DNA of 64,000 nucleotides from Adenophora triphylla var. japonica. Its lineage: Eukaryota > Streptophyta > Magnoliopsida > Asterales > Campanulaceae. Each line of letters starts with the position of its first letter. Within the stretch, counting starts at the first letter, position 1. Location: contig JAFEMH010001357.1 of the NCBI GenBank assembly GCA_022495995.1, forward strand, positions 65,001 to 129,000, written 5' to 3'. Below the pieces are notes generated by a model. That model was not told the DNA's origin. It searched no databases and saw only the letters and a list, made by a program, of their open reading frames with translations. Below, in pieces: positions 20,641 through 32,128 of this stretch. The translations under genes were made by a program, and so were the position numbers.

Positions 20641-22825
20641 AAAAACCTCTTCTGCTCTATCTCACTGTCACTGATATGGCAGTTGGGGCTATGCTTGCTC
20701 AGGAGAAGAAACTCTCGGGTAGAGAATGCCATTTACTTTGTCAGCCGGAAGCTGCAGGGAAGTGAGCTCAATTACTCAGCATGTGAAAAGACTTGTGCGG
20801 GAGGCAGTGCAGGTAGTCGGTAAGCTGAAGCACTACATGCAAGCCTACCCTGTGAACTTGGTCTCGAAAATGGACCCCATCAAGTACATCTTCGACAAGC
20901 CTTCCCTCTCGATGCGCCTAGCAAAGTGGTCCTTCTTCTTAGCTGAGTATGACATCAACTATGTGACGAGAAAGGCCATCAAGGGTCAAGCATTGTCAGA
21001 CCATCTGGCAAACTTCCCTAGTAATGAGGACCGAGGGCCTGAACCCCAATTCCCAGATGAAGGGATCTTCGTAGTTGAGCCTGAAAATCGATGGCAGTTA
21101 TTCTTTGACGGAGCTGCTAACAAAAAAGGAAATGGCGTAGGGATGCTACTGGTCGATCCGAAAGATGAGCACACGCCCATAGCCCTCAAGTTGAACTTCC
21201 TTGCCACGAACAACGTCGCTGAGTATGAAGCTTGCATTGCTAGTTTAGAGGCTGCCTTAGAAAGAAATGTCAAGGAGCTCGAAGTTTATGGAGACTCAGC
21301 CCTGATCATCAACCAGGTCTCCAATAAATGGAAGACTGTAGACCCTAATCTTCAGAGATATCATGCCTATATGGAGGAGTTGACTGAGCAGTTCAGAGAA
21401 GTGACCTTCCATTACCTGCCAAGGGAAAAGAACAGATTCGCAGATGCCCTAGCTACTCTAGCCTCACTGGTAGAGATCCCCGAGGGAAAGGCCATAAATC
21501 CCTTCAGAGTGGGTAGAAGAGAAGCCCCAGCTTTCTGTTGTGAAGTAAACTTGGGACCCGAGCCTGTCAAGGAACCCTGGTACAGTCAGATTTACCAGTT
21601 CCTCAAAGATGGAGAGTCAACTTTCAGAGATGAAGAAGGTAGACCAAAAGAAGGCATTAAGGCCAAGAGCTTGCAAGCCCTGAAATGGTTGGCCTCCCAT
21701 TATGTCATTCTAGGGGGCGACCTGTACAAGAAACGGTACCAGGGACCACTCCTCCTGTGTGTCACCCAAGAAAGGGCCAGAGAGTTGATGACCGAAGTCC
21801 ACAATGGTCCCTGTGGTCCTCATATGAATGCCAGAGCATTGATGCAAGTGATCCTCAGAATGGGTTACTACTGGATCTCCATGGAAACAGACTGTGTCCA
21901 GCATGTCCGAGCGTGCGACAAATGCCAACGGTTTGCCAACCTCAACCATCTCCCGCCTCATGACCTGTACTGCATGACGACTCCTTGGCCGTTTGCAACT
22001 TGGGGTATTGACGTGATAGGGAAGATAGCCCCGGCAGGAAGCAATGGGCATGAATTCGTGTTAGTAGCAGTCGACTACTTCACCAAGTGGGTAGAGGCCA
22101 AGTCCTACAAGGTCCTCACTTCCAGAAAAGTGGCCCAATTCATCAAAGAAAACATTATGTGCAGATATGGGGTGCCCAATGAGGTCATTTCAGATAACGG
22201 GTCGCACTTTGAAGGGGACTGCGATAGATTGCTGTCAGAATTCAGAATCACTCGCCACAAGTCGTCCCCATACAGACCTCAGACTAACGGAGCCGTGGAA
22301 GCTGCCAATAAGACGCTCGAACGGATCATCCGGAAAATGGCCACCCGTGGTCGTGATTGGCCTGAGAAGCTGCACCTAGCACTCTGGGGCTACAGAACGT
22401 CTGTCAGAACAGCTACGGGAGAAACTCCCTTTGCCCTAACCTACGGGATGGAAGCAGTGTTGCCAGTGGAGTTGGAAATCCCATCACTAAGGGTCCTCCT
22501 GGAAAACAGTGTCAATGAAGTAGAATGGTTGCGTAGCCGGCATAATGAATTGGCCCTGCTCGACGAAAGAAGGCTAAAAGCTATGGAGCACACCCGAGCC
22601 TACCAGAGGCGAATGGCCAGGGCATTCGACAAGAAAGTCAAGGCCAGGGACATCAAAGAGGGTGACTTAGTGTTGAAAGTGAAGCCCCCTACCAGAGACA
22701 ACCCCCTGGGAAAGTGGGAACCCGTTTGGATCGGCCCGTATGTGGTACAGAAGCTTGCAGACCTGGATGGCAATCCTTTTGTCCACCCAGTCAACGGCAA
22801 TAAGCTCCGAAGGTACTATGTCTGA
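20641..22825 (+). CDS. pol: Tat-A RNase H, archaeal-type RNase H and integrase
   Basis: An open frame from about 20815 to 22825. RNase H remains (VSRKLQG, HYMQAYPV) are partly out of frame upstream. The second RNase H spans WQLFFDGAANKKGNGVGM, NNVAEYEACIASLEAALE, VYGDSALIINQ and NRFADALATLASL, with the D-E-D-D residues of the archaeal type. Integrase has an HHCC zinc site (HNGPCGPH ... CDKCQ) and the D,D,E core in TWGIDVIG, ISDNGSHF and NGAVEAANK. The C-terminus ends NGNKLRRYYV without a chromodomain. This is the best-preserved coding piece in the window. Confidence 0.88.
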
Positions 22826-22839
22826 AAAAAAAAAATCTT

Positions 22840-23035
22840 AGTGCAAAAAGAGTAATGCCCAACTTGACTAAAAACCCCAAAAAGGGCGGTCTAGGCAAAA
22901 AACAGGGTTGCACATAAAAAAAAAAGAAGAAAAGAAGAAAAAATCTTAGTGCAAAAAGAGTAATGCCCAGCTAGGCTGAAAACCCAAAAAGGGCGGTCTA
23001 GGCAAAAAAACAGGGTTGCACATAATAAAAAAAGA
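22840..23035 (+). repeat. Duplicated post-pol hairpin of Tat-A
   Basis: Two units (about 22832-22920 and 22945-23030) each read TTAGTGCAAAAAGAGTAATGCCCA, then a stem-loop in which CCC pairs with GGG inside a CTAGGCTG/CGGTCTAG-type outer stem, then GGTTGCACATAA and an A-rich run. The arrangement is repeated in Tat-B at 48880-49010. It lies between the stop of pol and the convergent antisense gene, so it may be a shared 3'-end or processing signal. Confidence 0.65.
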
Positions 23036-23066
23036 AAAAAGACCTAATCCCGATAGTTCACCAGAA

Positions 23067-23140
23067 TGAACTACGAAGACCTGAGCCCCTTAGTCTTTCT
23101 TGTAAAAGGGGAACGTAGGCAGCCAGCAATGGTTCGGTCT
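23067..23140 (+). other. CTACG-CGTAG structured motif, copy 4 (post-pol)
   Basis: TGAACTACG, then AGACC, TGAG, the hairpin CCCCTT ... AAGGGG, then ACGTAGGCAGCC and finally GGTCT. The strands pair in the order a-b-c-c'-a'-b', a nested pseudoknot topology. Confidence 0.7.
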
Positions 23141-23357
23141 AAACAATAAATAAGACAATAAAAGTTTCCATGAAATGTGTCTTATAAATTCTAAGATAAT
23201 ATCTCTTGTTCATTACAAGTTAAAAACTCCTTGATGAGTTCAAGCACGGTTTACTCTTGACTCTGTTAACCTGCTACAAAGATCTAAAATACAATAAAAT
23301 GCCTAATAAACTACTGTGTTTGCAAATGGCAATAAGGAAATCCTAAGAAAGGACCTA

Positions 23358-24840
23358 TCAGTTGTCATTCACTGAGTATTCTTTGGTCTTCTTTCCTTTA
23401 CCTCGACCTCGTATAGTGTTCTTCCTCTTCTTCTCAATAATGTCGGTCTCCCTCATCCCAATCTCAGGAATCCTCACTGGAGCCTCCATCAAACCTGTGT
23501 CAATAAGTGCCCTTTCAACTCGGGCATGAGTCCGCACTTCCTCCCTCTGAGCCTCAGTCAAGGGAGCGACTTCAGAAAGCCTCTCGTATCGAGCTTCCAT
23601 GTCTCTGATAAGGTCACCTGACTGATTGTGGTGACTCGCCTTGGCTTCAGCCTCCCTCAGAGTCCTACTCGAGTCACAGTCAGCCCCCAATAAAGTCTGA
23701 CATCTCTCTCCCAATATGACCTGAGTCGCTCCCATCTCCCTCTCGTACCAGTCCAAGTAGGCTATGGTCAAGATGGTACTCTTCCTGCTCCTGAAAATAG
23801 CTCTAGGTGGGAAAGCAGTATATGTCCAAGCCCTCGAGAAGAATGAGAAGCTGGCTGGATCCCTCATGCTTAAAGGCACCATCTCCATGGTACGGATGTC
23901 TTCCCAATCGCCGAACGGCTCCTGTAAGGCCCCGAACTGCCTGGATACCAAGCAGGGTATGTAGAAGGACGACCAAGAAAGCCCTGGAACCCTCACCACA
24001 TAGGACTCCTTAAATGTCCTCCGGGTCTGCAGCCTCCAATGAGGTACCCACCAATGAATATCTGAAGTGGATAACCTAGCCATCGTCAACTCCCAGCTAC
24101 CCTGGTCCTGCTGCCTAGGTGCACCCCTCTGAGAAATCACCCAAGGGCACTGAGTAGGCGAAGCCCCTGGCAAATCTCCAAGCCTCTCCTACAGCCACAA
24201 AGTCAATACAGCCGGGCTCCCAGACCTCATGAAATGGTCTCCCCTAGCCATCTTGTTAATGACATGCTGGGTCTCACCCAAAACCAGCGGGATAATGTCC
24301 TTCCCGGCCCTGCAGCCTCTAACCATATCCAAGAGGCCACCATGACAAATCCCCACGGACTCGGCCGTAAACAGAGACGAGAACACACAGAGGATAAAGG
24401 CATCCATAGCCACAGTGGTCGTAGCCGTATCTGGGAACCTAAACCTGCCCGGGATATCGGAAAGGTCAATCCGATCAGGGGCTACCATCATCCCCTCAGC
24501 CTCTCCCAGAGAGATTTGCAGAAAAGATACCAAGTTTACTGCCACCGACACATTCCCGATCAAAGGAATCGACACAGCTTCAATTTCTGGACCCCCAATC
24601 AAGGCTAAGAAGTCTTCATAGGTTGGGACGAGCTCGTTGTAAGAAAAGCAGTAAACATGTCTCCAGACGTCCTAGAACTTTGCTGCGGCTCTCAAAAGGT
24701 CCCAATCAGGCGGGAGATCCTTCAAATGCCATAAAGACTTGATCTTGAAGGTGGTATCAAACAGCCTCTTGTTGGATTGAAATTTATGCCTCATCCAAGA
24801 TTGAATATCGGATAGAAAACGGGCTATTTTCCCTTTTGCA
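23358..24840 (-). pseudogene. Tat-A antisense gene aORF2
   Basis: On the minus strand, one frame from about 24840 to 23358 with a few stops (two in the first part, one at 24189). It reads SLWHLKDLPPDWDLL, FSYNELVPTYEDFLALIG, a middle part with WWVPHW and a basic tail KKRKNTIRGRGKGKKTKE. Tat-B has the same protein at 50826-49330 (SLNEMVPTVEEFVIIL, WCPPYW, KGPKRKRD). The family may correspond to the plant DUF7745-type proteins; I recall this and could not check it. The basic tail suggests nuclear location. Its gene runs against gag-pol and converges with it. Function unknown. Confidence 0.65.
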
Positions 24841-24957
24841 ATCTAACGGGTTTCTCCATTGCAAGGTGATCAAAGTTGATGTCTTTTGGTCAGAAATATG
24901 CTCTGGGATCAATTGGGACAAGTCTAGGGTGAAAATGAAATGAAAGGGCCAAGCCTT

Positions 24958-25037
24958 GGTTTTATTTTGAAAAAAACCAGTTCAGACAGAACTGTTAGCC
25001 GCACGGCTTCATTTTCCCCAGGTCCTGGTCGGACGGC
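24958..25037 (-). promoter_or_regulatory. Tat-A aORF2 promoter with twin palindromes
   Basis: On the minus strand, CAAAATAAAACC (24958-24969) is TATA-like. Upstream are GCCGCACGGC (24998-25007) and GTCGGACGGC (25028-25037), the same core as in the LTR of this family. Confidence 0.6.
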
Positions 25038-25354
25038 CTCATTTGCCATCTGCAGAAAAAATCTGCAGCAACCAAAGTTGCTGCCCAAGTGGAGTTCTCA
25101 CCCCACTTTCTCAACAATACCTGTACAAAAACATGTCCAAACACCAACTGTACATTTATATGTCATCACAAACCATTTTGGCCCAGTTTCAGCCCCAATT
25201 CCAAGCAAAAAACTGCCCCGAGGCTCAAGTAATATGCAAATTCATAAAGCATAAAATAGAAAAGCAAATAAAATAGTAATACATTGTTTTCGCCCCATCG
25301 GCGCCCAAATAAAATGAAAAACAAATAAAATGTGCATAAAAAAGTGTTCATTGT

Positions 25355-27994
25355 TTATTTCCTGCCTCCTAGGTATTCTAAGGAATCATAAGCCTCTGAC
25401 TCCTCGTCGTCGCTACTCAGCTCGTAGAAGCTAGGATCCTTCATCAAGTCCTCGGCATCACTTACGTCCGATAGGTTGACATTCACGTGCTCGTACTCTG
25501 CTAGCTGCTCCAGGATGCTGGTGTTGGGTCCCTGTCCCCGAGGCATGGTGCTAGAAGAATACTCTGAGGCCGAGGAGGTAGATGCCGTGCTCCCGATGTG
25601 CCTTCTTTTGCGCATGGGCTCCTGCACGTTAGCCCCAGCCCTGGAAGCGCATGCCAACTTCCTCAGAAGGGACCGGCACACATCCTTCCAGCCCCTGTTC
25701 TGCCGTACCAATCCATCGTATGAGCGAGTAGTAACGTGAGAGAAAAGAGAAGAAAACTCAGAAAATCTCAGGAAAATCTCAAAATTGCAGACAGCAAAGA
25801 AATCCAAAAAAAAGGGGGAAAAGACCCTAAAGTGTACTCACAGTGCTGTCAGGCGGCAGAGAATACCGGGGCTCCATCGTGTCAGGAACGGGAATCATGA
25901 ACCTCCTCGGTACCCCGTTAACCACATATGAGAGATGAGCAGGTGGCATCGGCGGGTCAGTAGGCTCAGCTTCCCCGTACCCCTGAGTGATGGCCAGCTT
26001 CACTAGCTTCTGTGGCGTCCTCAACCGCTTCTCCACGAAGGTGGCATACAGGGTAGCCAAGTCAAAATACTCCACGGCCGCCATGCCTGCCTGATACCTA
26101 GCAATATCATCCTCTGACCAGTCCCTGGGCTGCAGCATCCGTGCTGGAGGATCATGAGGAGTGATGGCATCCAAGGGAGGAACATGCCATGCTGCCTAGA
26201 GAAACGATCCCCCAGGTAAATGACATCACATGTCAAGCCCGTCAGCCACCTCCTTTGCCTAGTCGCCTCTACGGCATCCCCTAACAGTACCTCCAGGTAC
26301 CTCCCCCAAGGGTAGAAGTCAACTCCCTCATGCCCATCTCTGTTGATGATTGGTCTCACCATCTTGTAGTCAAAAGTGATCCGGGTCTTACCGGTGAACT
26401 TGTCTCTCGCATCTCCCCTCCAACGGATCATGGCCGGGAAGATCTCTGGATCACTCTGCTGGTTCCACAGAAAGAACCCAATCACCTCACAAAACCAGAC
26501 CTGCATGTTCAAAACATAAAAGGGTCATTTTCTCTCATAAAAATCTCAAGACGGAAAGTAAAAGAGAGAAAAGAAAATGAGACTACCTCAAGCGCAGAAG
26601 AGAAGCAGTCCATAGAGGCAGCCTTGTTCCGGCTGTACATATCCAAGGAGAAGTAAAGCTCCGCCAATCCGGCCTCACCCCAAGAGACCGCCCCAACCTC
26701 ATCCAAATTCTCCAAAGAATCAAGCAAACAAACCATTGCCAGCGTCCCAGAGTTCGCAAAGATGGTGACTGACAGCATCAACCACAGAAAATCTCTCGCT
26801 CGAGCTGGTGGGCAGTCACCTCGTTAGCAGCAAATCCCTGCATGCAATCCTGGAACGCCACCTCCACATTCCTTGTCTCCATCCCGAGCCCCTTATGACG
26901 GAGGTCAAACCCAACCAGAGCCCTAAACTCCTCAGCCGTGATGTGGTCCCTCTAAGTCACAGGCCTCCCAGTGAACTGTAAGCCAGTGATAGTAGTAAAG
27001 TCGGCTGACGTCACCGTGATCTCCCCCCAGCTAAGGTAAAAGCTGTGGGTGGTGTCCCACCAGAACTCTGAGAGGGCCTGAACTAGCCCCTTACTCTTGG
27101 AGGTCACGTGAATACCTATGCCAATGGCATCAATGAATATATCCAGGCCGGTAGCCATCACCAGCTGCTTGGGGTTCACCCCATCTTTCTCAAATTTGGG
27201 CATCCTCTCCCATAGCTTCACAGCAACCTCAGAAGGTCCCCTAGACTTGTTCTCCTGTAGGAAAACACAACAAAATGTGTCAGTCCTTCATCTTATATCA
27301 AAAGCATGCATGCATTCAAAAGTGCACATATTTTCAAAGAAAAGCATTCATAAAAGATTTCTAGCATCTTTTGCTTAGAAAATGTGTCTTTCATCACTTG
27401 AAACACATCATGTCAAGCACATTCCTTTCAAAGACACAAAAACTCCAATTTTCAACATTCTTTGCACATAAGCAATAATTTTTCAAAAAATGGCATGCAT
27501 GAATCCTTTTCATCGTCCAAAATTTTGTTTTCTCATCCATGGTCAAGAATTGACCTAGTTCTAGCACATGCAAGGACTCCGTCAAATTTTAGACATTATC
27601 TTCGAAAAAAAATGGGTCATTCTCATTATCTTTCAAAATAAATTGCACATGCGTGTTCATTTATCTCCTTAGCCTCATAGGTTAATCATCAAAATTCCGA
27701 AACCATCAACAAAAATCCTAGGAAAATTCGAAAAATTCCTAAAAAAATCGGGTCAAGCCCTAAGTCAATCAAAATTCAATCAAAATTGACGAAATCAAGC
27801 AAATCAAGAATGCTTACCCCAACCGATTGAGGTTTCGTTGATTTGTGTTCTCCCCTACTAGGATAAAACTCCGAGGGAGGCATAATGAAGTCATACTTCC
27901 TCTCCATGCAAACGAGCTCCCTCCTCCTCCTTCTAGCGGCTTCGGGTATGTTCCTCCGTGCTTGCCTAGGCATCGGGTTCCCTTTCGGATCCAT
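25355..27994 (-). pseudogene. Tat-A antisense gene aORF1, plant-mobile-domain-like, spliced
   Basis: Four exons can be followed on the minus strand. Exon 1 is 27994-27818 (MDPKGNPMPRQARRN ... QSVG), chosen because its ATG matches Tat-A'. Exon 2 is 27254-26587 (LWERMPKFEKDGVNPKQLV, FWWDTTHSFYLSWGEITVT, ITGLQFTGRPV), exon 3 is 26500-25842, and exon 4 is about 25733-25355 with an acidic end. Introns have GTAAG/ACAG-type borders in the same phase as Tat-A' and Tat-B. The pattern W-D-T-T-H ... G-E-I-T-V-T ... T-G-L-x-F-x-G-x-P-V is that of the plant mobile domain (PMD, aminotransferase-like), by recall. A stop at 26952 and frameshifts near 26775 and 26170 break it. PMD proteins act in transposon silencing in Arabidopsis; a role here is not shown. 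Confidence 0.7.
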
Positions 27995-28104
27995 CTTGAT
28001 CATAGAAGCAAAGGGATTGAAGGAATTTGAAAATTCTCTCTCTCCTCTCTCTCTCTCTTCCTCGGCAGCAGATGGGCGGCAATGGTGCCCAATGCCCGTT
28101 TCAA

Positions 28105-28182
28105 TTCCAATTTTAAATAATCTGGTGAAAATCAACTTCTAGTCGGACGGCCTCTTTTGCCCTCGTCTCATGTCGGGCGGCC
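28105..28182 (-). promoter_or_regulatory. Tat-A aORF1 promoter with twin palindromes
   Basis: On the minus strand, TTATTTAAAA (28111-28120) is TATA-like, about 120 bp before the ATG at 27994. GTCGGACGGCC (28142-28152) and GTCGGGCGGCC (28172-28182) lie just upstream. Confidence 0.6.
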
Positions 28183-28385
28183 TCTTTTGCTCTAAGCAGA
28201 AATTACATCTTTGCCCCTTGACTTCCCACTTAGGCATATAACTCCTGTTATTTCTTAACTAGAGTAACGTCGTTTTCCCAAGGATATCCGTTATCTCTAA
28301 GCAAATAGGTTTTCCTCTCGAGTCGCCTCCGTTACTTCCGTTATAACGGGATGACGCTAGGTGACAACCTCCGAATTGTCAAAAT

Positions 28386-28615
28386 CCAAACTTTAGCTAC
28401 CTCTATCTCACAGATTGAGAAGTACGCTCAAGTTTTCCAAACTTTAGCTACCTCTATCTCACAGATTGAGAAGTATGCTCAAGTTTTCCAACTTTAGCTA
28501 CCTCTATCTCACAGATTGAGAAGTACGCTCAAGTTCTTCAAACTTTAGCTACCTCTATCTCACAGATTGAGAAGTACGCTCAAGTTCTTCAAACTTTAGC
28601 TACCTCTATCTCCTC
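28386..28615. repeat. 51-bp minisatellite in the Tat-A 3' region
   Basis: About five units contain ACTTTAGCTACCTCTATCTC and CAGATTGAGAAGTACGCTC. It occupies the place of the 42-bp array of Tat-A' but has an unrelated monomer. Traces of the older GATAACG type remain just upstream at 28260-28375. Confidence 0.9.
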
Positions 28616-28742
28616 GATAGTGACGTAAGCTCTAGTTTCATCAGGTGACTACCTCCATTAATTGTCAAATTAGGTGACTCATCCATTAATTGTCAAAGCC
28701 TCAAGGATCCTAGACACTGTTCCTAACTATCTAGTGAGACTT

Positions 28743-28786
28743 GAACTACGACCAAGGCTTGATTCCTCCGGGATACGTAGGTAGCC
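28743..28786 (+). other. CTACG-CGTAG structured motif, copy 5
   Basis: GAACTACG, GGCTTGATTCCTCCGGGATA, CGTAGGTAGCC, with CTACG/CGTAG and GGCT/AGCC in crossing order. Confidence 0.7.
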
Positions 28787-29089
28787 TTTCATAAAGGTCC
28801 AGCCATTCGACCACATTGGTCACCCTTTTCATGCATCACTCCTCAGTGGTGAGGCAGCCTTCCATAAAGGTCCAGCCATCAAACCGCAGTGGTCGCCCCT
28901 TGTCATTCATCACTCCTCAGTGGTGAAGTAGCCCCTCGTAGAGGTCCAGATATCCGACCACATCGGTCACTTCCTTCATCTAGCGTATCCCCAGTAGGAT
29001 CAGTCACTTGACCTCCCAGGTCACTTTCCCTTCTATTTCCCCAGCAAGAGACCAGTGTCTCTTCGCCATTCCCCACCGGATCTTATTCC

Positions 29090-29133
29090 GAACTACGATC
29101 ATGGCTTGATTCCTCCGGGATACGTAGGTAGCC
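29090..29133 (+). other. CTACG-CGTAG structured motif, copy 6
   Basis: Same layout as the copy at 28743, about 120 bp before the 3' LTR. Between the two copies are repeats of CGACCACNNTGGTCAC and CACCACTGAGGAGTG type, also seen inverted in Tat-A' at 11930-12070. Confidence 0.7.
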
Positions 29134-29472
29134 TTCCAAAGGTTCAGCCACTCAACCACCCTGGTCACCCAATCCGTCTCGGCATTCGCCAGATCGGATC
29201 CTTTTCTATCGACAACCCCACTCGCCCTGGAAGTGACGTTGCCGAGGGGCTTCTGTAAGTACCCAAATCTGGCTCATGCCTCCCGGTTAAGTTTCCCGAC
29301 AATTCGCCGGACTTTCCTAAAGTTCAGGGGCAATTCGGGAACTTTTTCAAACCTTCCGAGGGCCGAAGGACTTACTAGGAATTAAAATTCCAAGTATTCC
29401 TTCGGTGGAAATGCCCTTCTAGAAGGCCACCTTGCATGGTTCTATAAATGAGCTGAGTCATTTCAGGATAAA

Positions 29473-29546
29473 ACCGTGCGGCCTCATTTGCCATGGTGTT
29501 ACAGCCGCACGGCTTCATTAGCTGCTGCCAGACTGCCTATAAATAG
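29473..29546 (+). promoter_or_regulatory. Tat-A 3' LTR promoter with twin palindromes
   Basis: ACCGTGCGGC (29473-29482) and GCCGCACGGC (29504-29513) precede CCTATAAATAG (29536-29546). Confidence 0.7.
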
Positions 29547-29974
29547 AGACCTCCTCTATTCATTTTAAAAGGGGGATTTTCAGTAACATTACTCTGCCAA
29601 AATACCACCACAAAATTCCAGTGAGCTGAGAGTGTCAAAAACCACCTCCCTCCTCATCAAAACCTTCAAAAGTTGGTCCCTTCCTTAGGCAAACTTCAAG
29701 AAGAAAGAGGGACACCACCATTGGTAACCTCTCCTCCCCTTTACCTTGCATTATACTTGTATTTATGTGATATATTTGCTCATTGCTTTACATATTGCTA
29801 TATACTTGTTTGGGACTTGATATATTGTCATTAAAGATCATATCTTTAGGCATGTAAATCATATTACCCCCTTTCCCCTATCACATAGGATCCATGGAGG
29901 ATCCAACCCAAGGATGAACAAATAAGACCTCAAAAAAGGCTTGTTCTAGGGTTGATCTCTCACATGGTGATGTG

Positions 29975-30350
29975 AAAAGTAGCATCCTTTGCTCCTAAAA
30001 TGCCATCTTTACATATAAAGTTGCATCCTTTGCATTAAAAGTGTTATCTTTGCATTAAAGTAGCATCCTTTGCTCCTAAAATGTCATTTTTACATATCAA
30101 GTTGCATCCTTTGCATTAAAAATGTTACCTTTACATATAAAATAGCATCCTATGCATCAAAGTAGCATCCTTTGCTCCTAAAATGATATCTTTGTGCATC
30201 CTTTGCACTTAAAATGTCATTTTTGTACCAAAGTTGCATCCTTTGCATTAAAAAATCATTCTTTACACCAAAGAAGCATCCTTTGCAACCAAGTAGCATC
30301 CTTTGCACATAAAAATGTCATCTTTTCATTAAAAATGTCATCTTTAGCTT
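29975..30350. repeat. Tandem repeats inside the Tat-A 3' LTR
   Basis: More than ten imperfect units of TAGCATCCTTTGC and AAAATGTCATCTTTAC, about 20-40 bp apart. They lie downstream of the TATA box, probably in transcribed LTR sequence. The Tat-A' LTR has only a few dispersed related words (such as TAAAGATAGCATTTTTATG) here, so the array expanded in this LTR. Confidence 0.75.
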
Positions 30351-31159
30351 AATCATGCATCCCCCATGTCCCTCATGGTTGGATCTCTCTCCTAGGATTG
30401 CCTAGTGACCTTCTTAAGGCACAAAAGGGCATAGGATGAGTATAAAGATCCAATCTTTATACCCCTTCCCTAGTCCCCCTTGGTACTTGGAGCACTTCTT
30501 GAAGCGAGATGATGTAAAGGTCCTATCTTTACGTCATTTCTTCCATTCAAAGGTGCCATAGACGGATTCTCCTTTAGAAAAGGATGAGCCCTAGCCACAT
30601 ATCTCCGATCATCACTTGAGACGAGCATAAATGTCCCGAAAGAGTCCAAATCGTCTCAAGATGTAGGATTGATAGGCAAAGGTCACTCCTTTCTAAAGGG
30701 TCTCATCCTTGGACTCTAAAAACGGTGTCTCTATCTTGATCACATGTGACCTAAGGTCTCATCATGATGATCACAAGTCCAAGATGAGAACGGGACCAAA
30801 GTCCCTAATACATAAAAATCCAAGGAATCCCGAGCGATAACCAACTCATGGTTTATACGTCCGGAAGACCACTTGGAACATTCTCTCCTTTTCAAAGCAC
30901 ACATCCCACACATGAAAACACTAAGGGATCTTTGGGTGAACGACGATCCGTTCTTCCCAAAGGGTAACTTAACCTCCGGACCCAAATCCTTTTTTTTTAA
31001 GTTTTGAGGAAATCAAAATGGCGTGGCGACTCCATTTTTCAAATTAAACCGGACATTTCCAAACTGATGTGAGGCGCTGATTCCCCTTACACGAGAAAAT
31101 GGTTCCAAAAGTAAAATAAACAAAAAGGAGAGCCGCTTATCTTGGGCACCACATTCACA

Positions 31160-32128
31160 AGTCTGTAGTGCATGAATGTCATTTACAATGAGTAAAATAT
31201 CGTCGACATACAACACCAAAAATAGTGCTACGCTCCCACTAATTTTCTTGCATACACAAGGTTCATCTTCGTTCTTGATAAAGCCAAACTCCTTGATTGC
31301 TTCATCAAAACGTAGATTCCAACTCCTAGAAGCTTGCTTCAATCCATAAATGGATTTCTGCAACTTTCACACCTTATTAGAATTTTCTGGACTAACAAAA
31401 CCTTCAGGTTGTATCATATATACATCCTCAAGTAACTTCCCATTAAGGAAAGCTGTTTTGACATCCATTTGCCATATCTCATAGTCATAATACGCGGCTA
31501 TGGCAATTAAAATTTTAATAGACTTAAGCATAGCTACAGGTGAAAAGGTTTCATCATAGTCTATGCCATGAATTTGCCTATATCCCTTAGCTACAAGCCT
31601 AGCCTTATAGGTTTGCACCTTCCCATCCATGTCGGTCTTCTTCTTGAAGACCCATTTGCACCCTATGGTGTTTACACCTTCGGGTGGATCAATCAAGTTC
31701 CAAACTTGATTATCAGCCATGGATTGTAATTCGGACTTCATGGCCTCTTGCCATTTTTCCGAATCAGGAGCGGACATTGCCTCTTGATAGCAAGTAGGTT
31801 CATCGTTTTCGATTAACTCCACTTCATTACTTTCCGTAACGAGAAATCCATAACTCTCGGGTTCGGATCGTGACCTACCACTTTGGGGAAGGGCTTGTAC
31901 ATCTTGAACCGGTTCCACAACTACTTGTGAACTTGGTTCAGTCTCTACCATTGGTTCAATGTTGTTTTCAGGTTCTTGAATTTCTTCGAGATCTATTTTA
32001 CTCCCACTGGTTCCTTTGCGAAGAAACTCCTTTTCTAAGAAAGTACCATTTTGAGCAACAAGCACTTTGTTCTCGTTTCGGTTGTAGAAATAGTATCCTT
32101 TGGTTTCCTTAGGATAACCCGAAAACAC
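31160..32128 (-). pseudogene. pol: Copia-E reverse transcriptase (truncated)
   Basis: Typical copia RT blocks: CKWVFKKKTDMDGKVQTYKA, IWQMDVKTAFLNGKL, SIYGLKQASRSWNLRF and the catalytic YVDDILL. There is one in-frame stop at about 31367. The frame ends at DIHALQT, directly at the junction with the Tat-A 3' LTR. An acidic linker (EEIQEPENNIEPM) separates it from integrase. Confidence 0.9.

Larger units (their letters stand above)
14001..31159 (+). mobile_element. Tat-A: Ty3/gypsy Tat-lineage LTR retrotransposon
   Basis: From 5' to 3': a truncated LTR (14001-14478), leader, gag-pol (15781-22825), duplicated hairpin and CTACG-CGTAG motif, two minus-strand genes, minisatellite, two more motif copies, polypurine-like GCCGAGGGGC and a full 3' LTR (29254-31159). 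Lineage is shown by the second, archaeal-type RNase H and by the lack of a chromodomain. The PBS is deleted together with the 3' part of the 5' LTR. The flanks GGTAG and AGTCT do not match, so the copy is rearranged. It abuts Copia-E inside its RT. Confidence 0.8.
29254..31159 (+). repeat. Tat-A 3' LTR
   Basis: Begins TGTAAGTACCCAAATCTGG after GCCGAGGGGCTTC (polypurine-like) and ends ...CACCACATTCACA at 31159, matching both ends of the Tat-A' LTR. TATA is at 29536-29546 and a CCATTG-GTAACC donor-like site near 29724. From 29975 to 30350 it carries tandem copies of AGCATCCTTTGC and CATCTTTAC words. Downstream the sequence is copia RT, with AGTCT (31160-31164) as the expected target duplication. 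Confidence 0.85.

Noticed and set aside
23067..23140. Considered calling the CTACG-CGTAG motif a hammerhead or HDV ribozyme
   Set aside because: No CUGAUGA/GAAA core for a hammerhead. The strand order is HDV-like, but stem a is too short and no catalytic cytosine context can be assigned from sequence alone.
28386..28615. Regular repeat with constant unit, considered as a CRISPR array
   Set aside because: Units are directly adjacent with no unique spacers, in a plant retrotransposon; it is a minisatellite.
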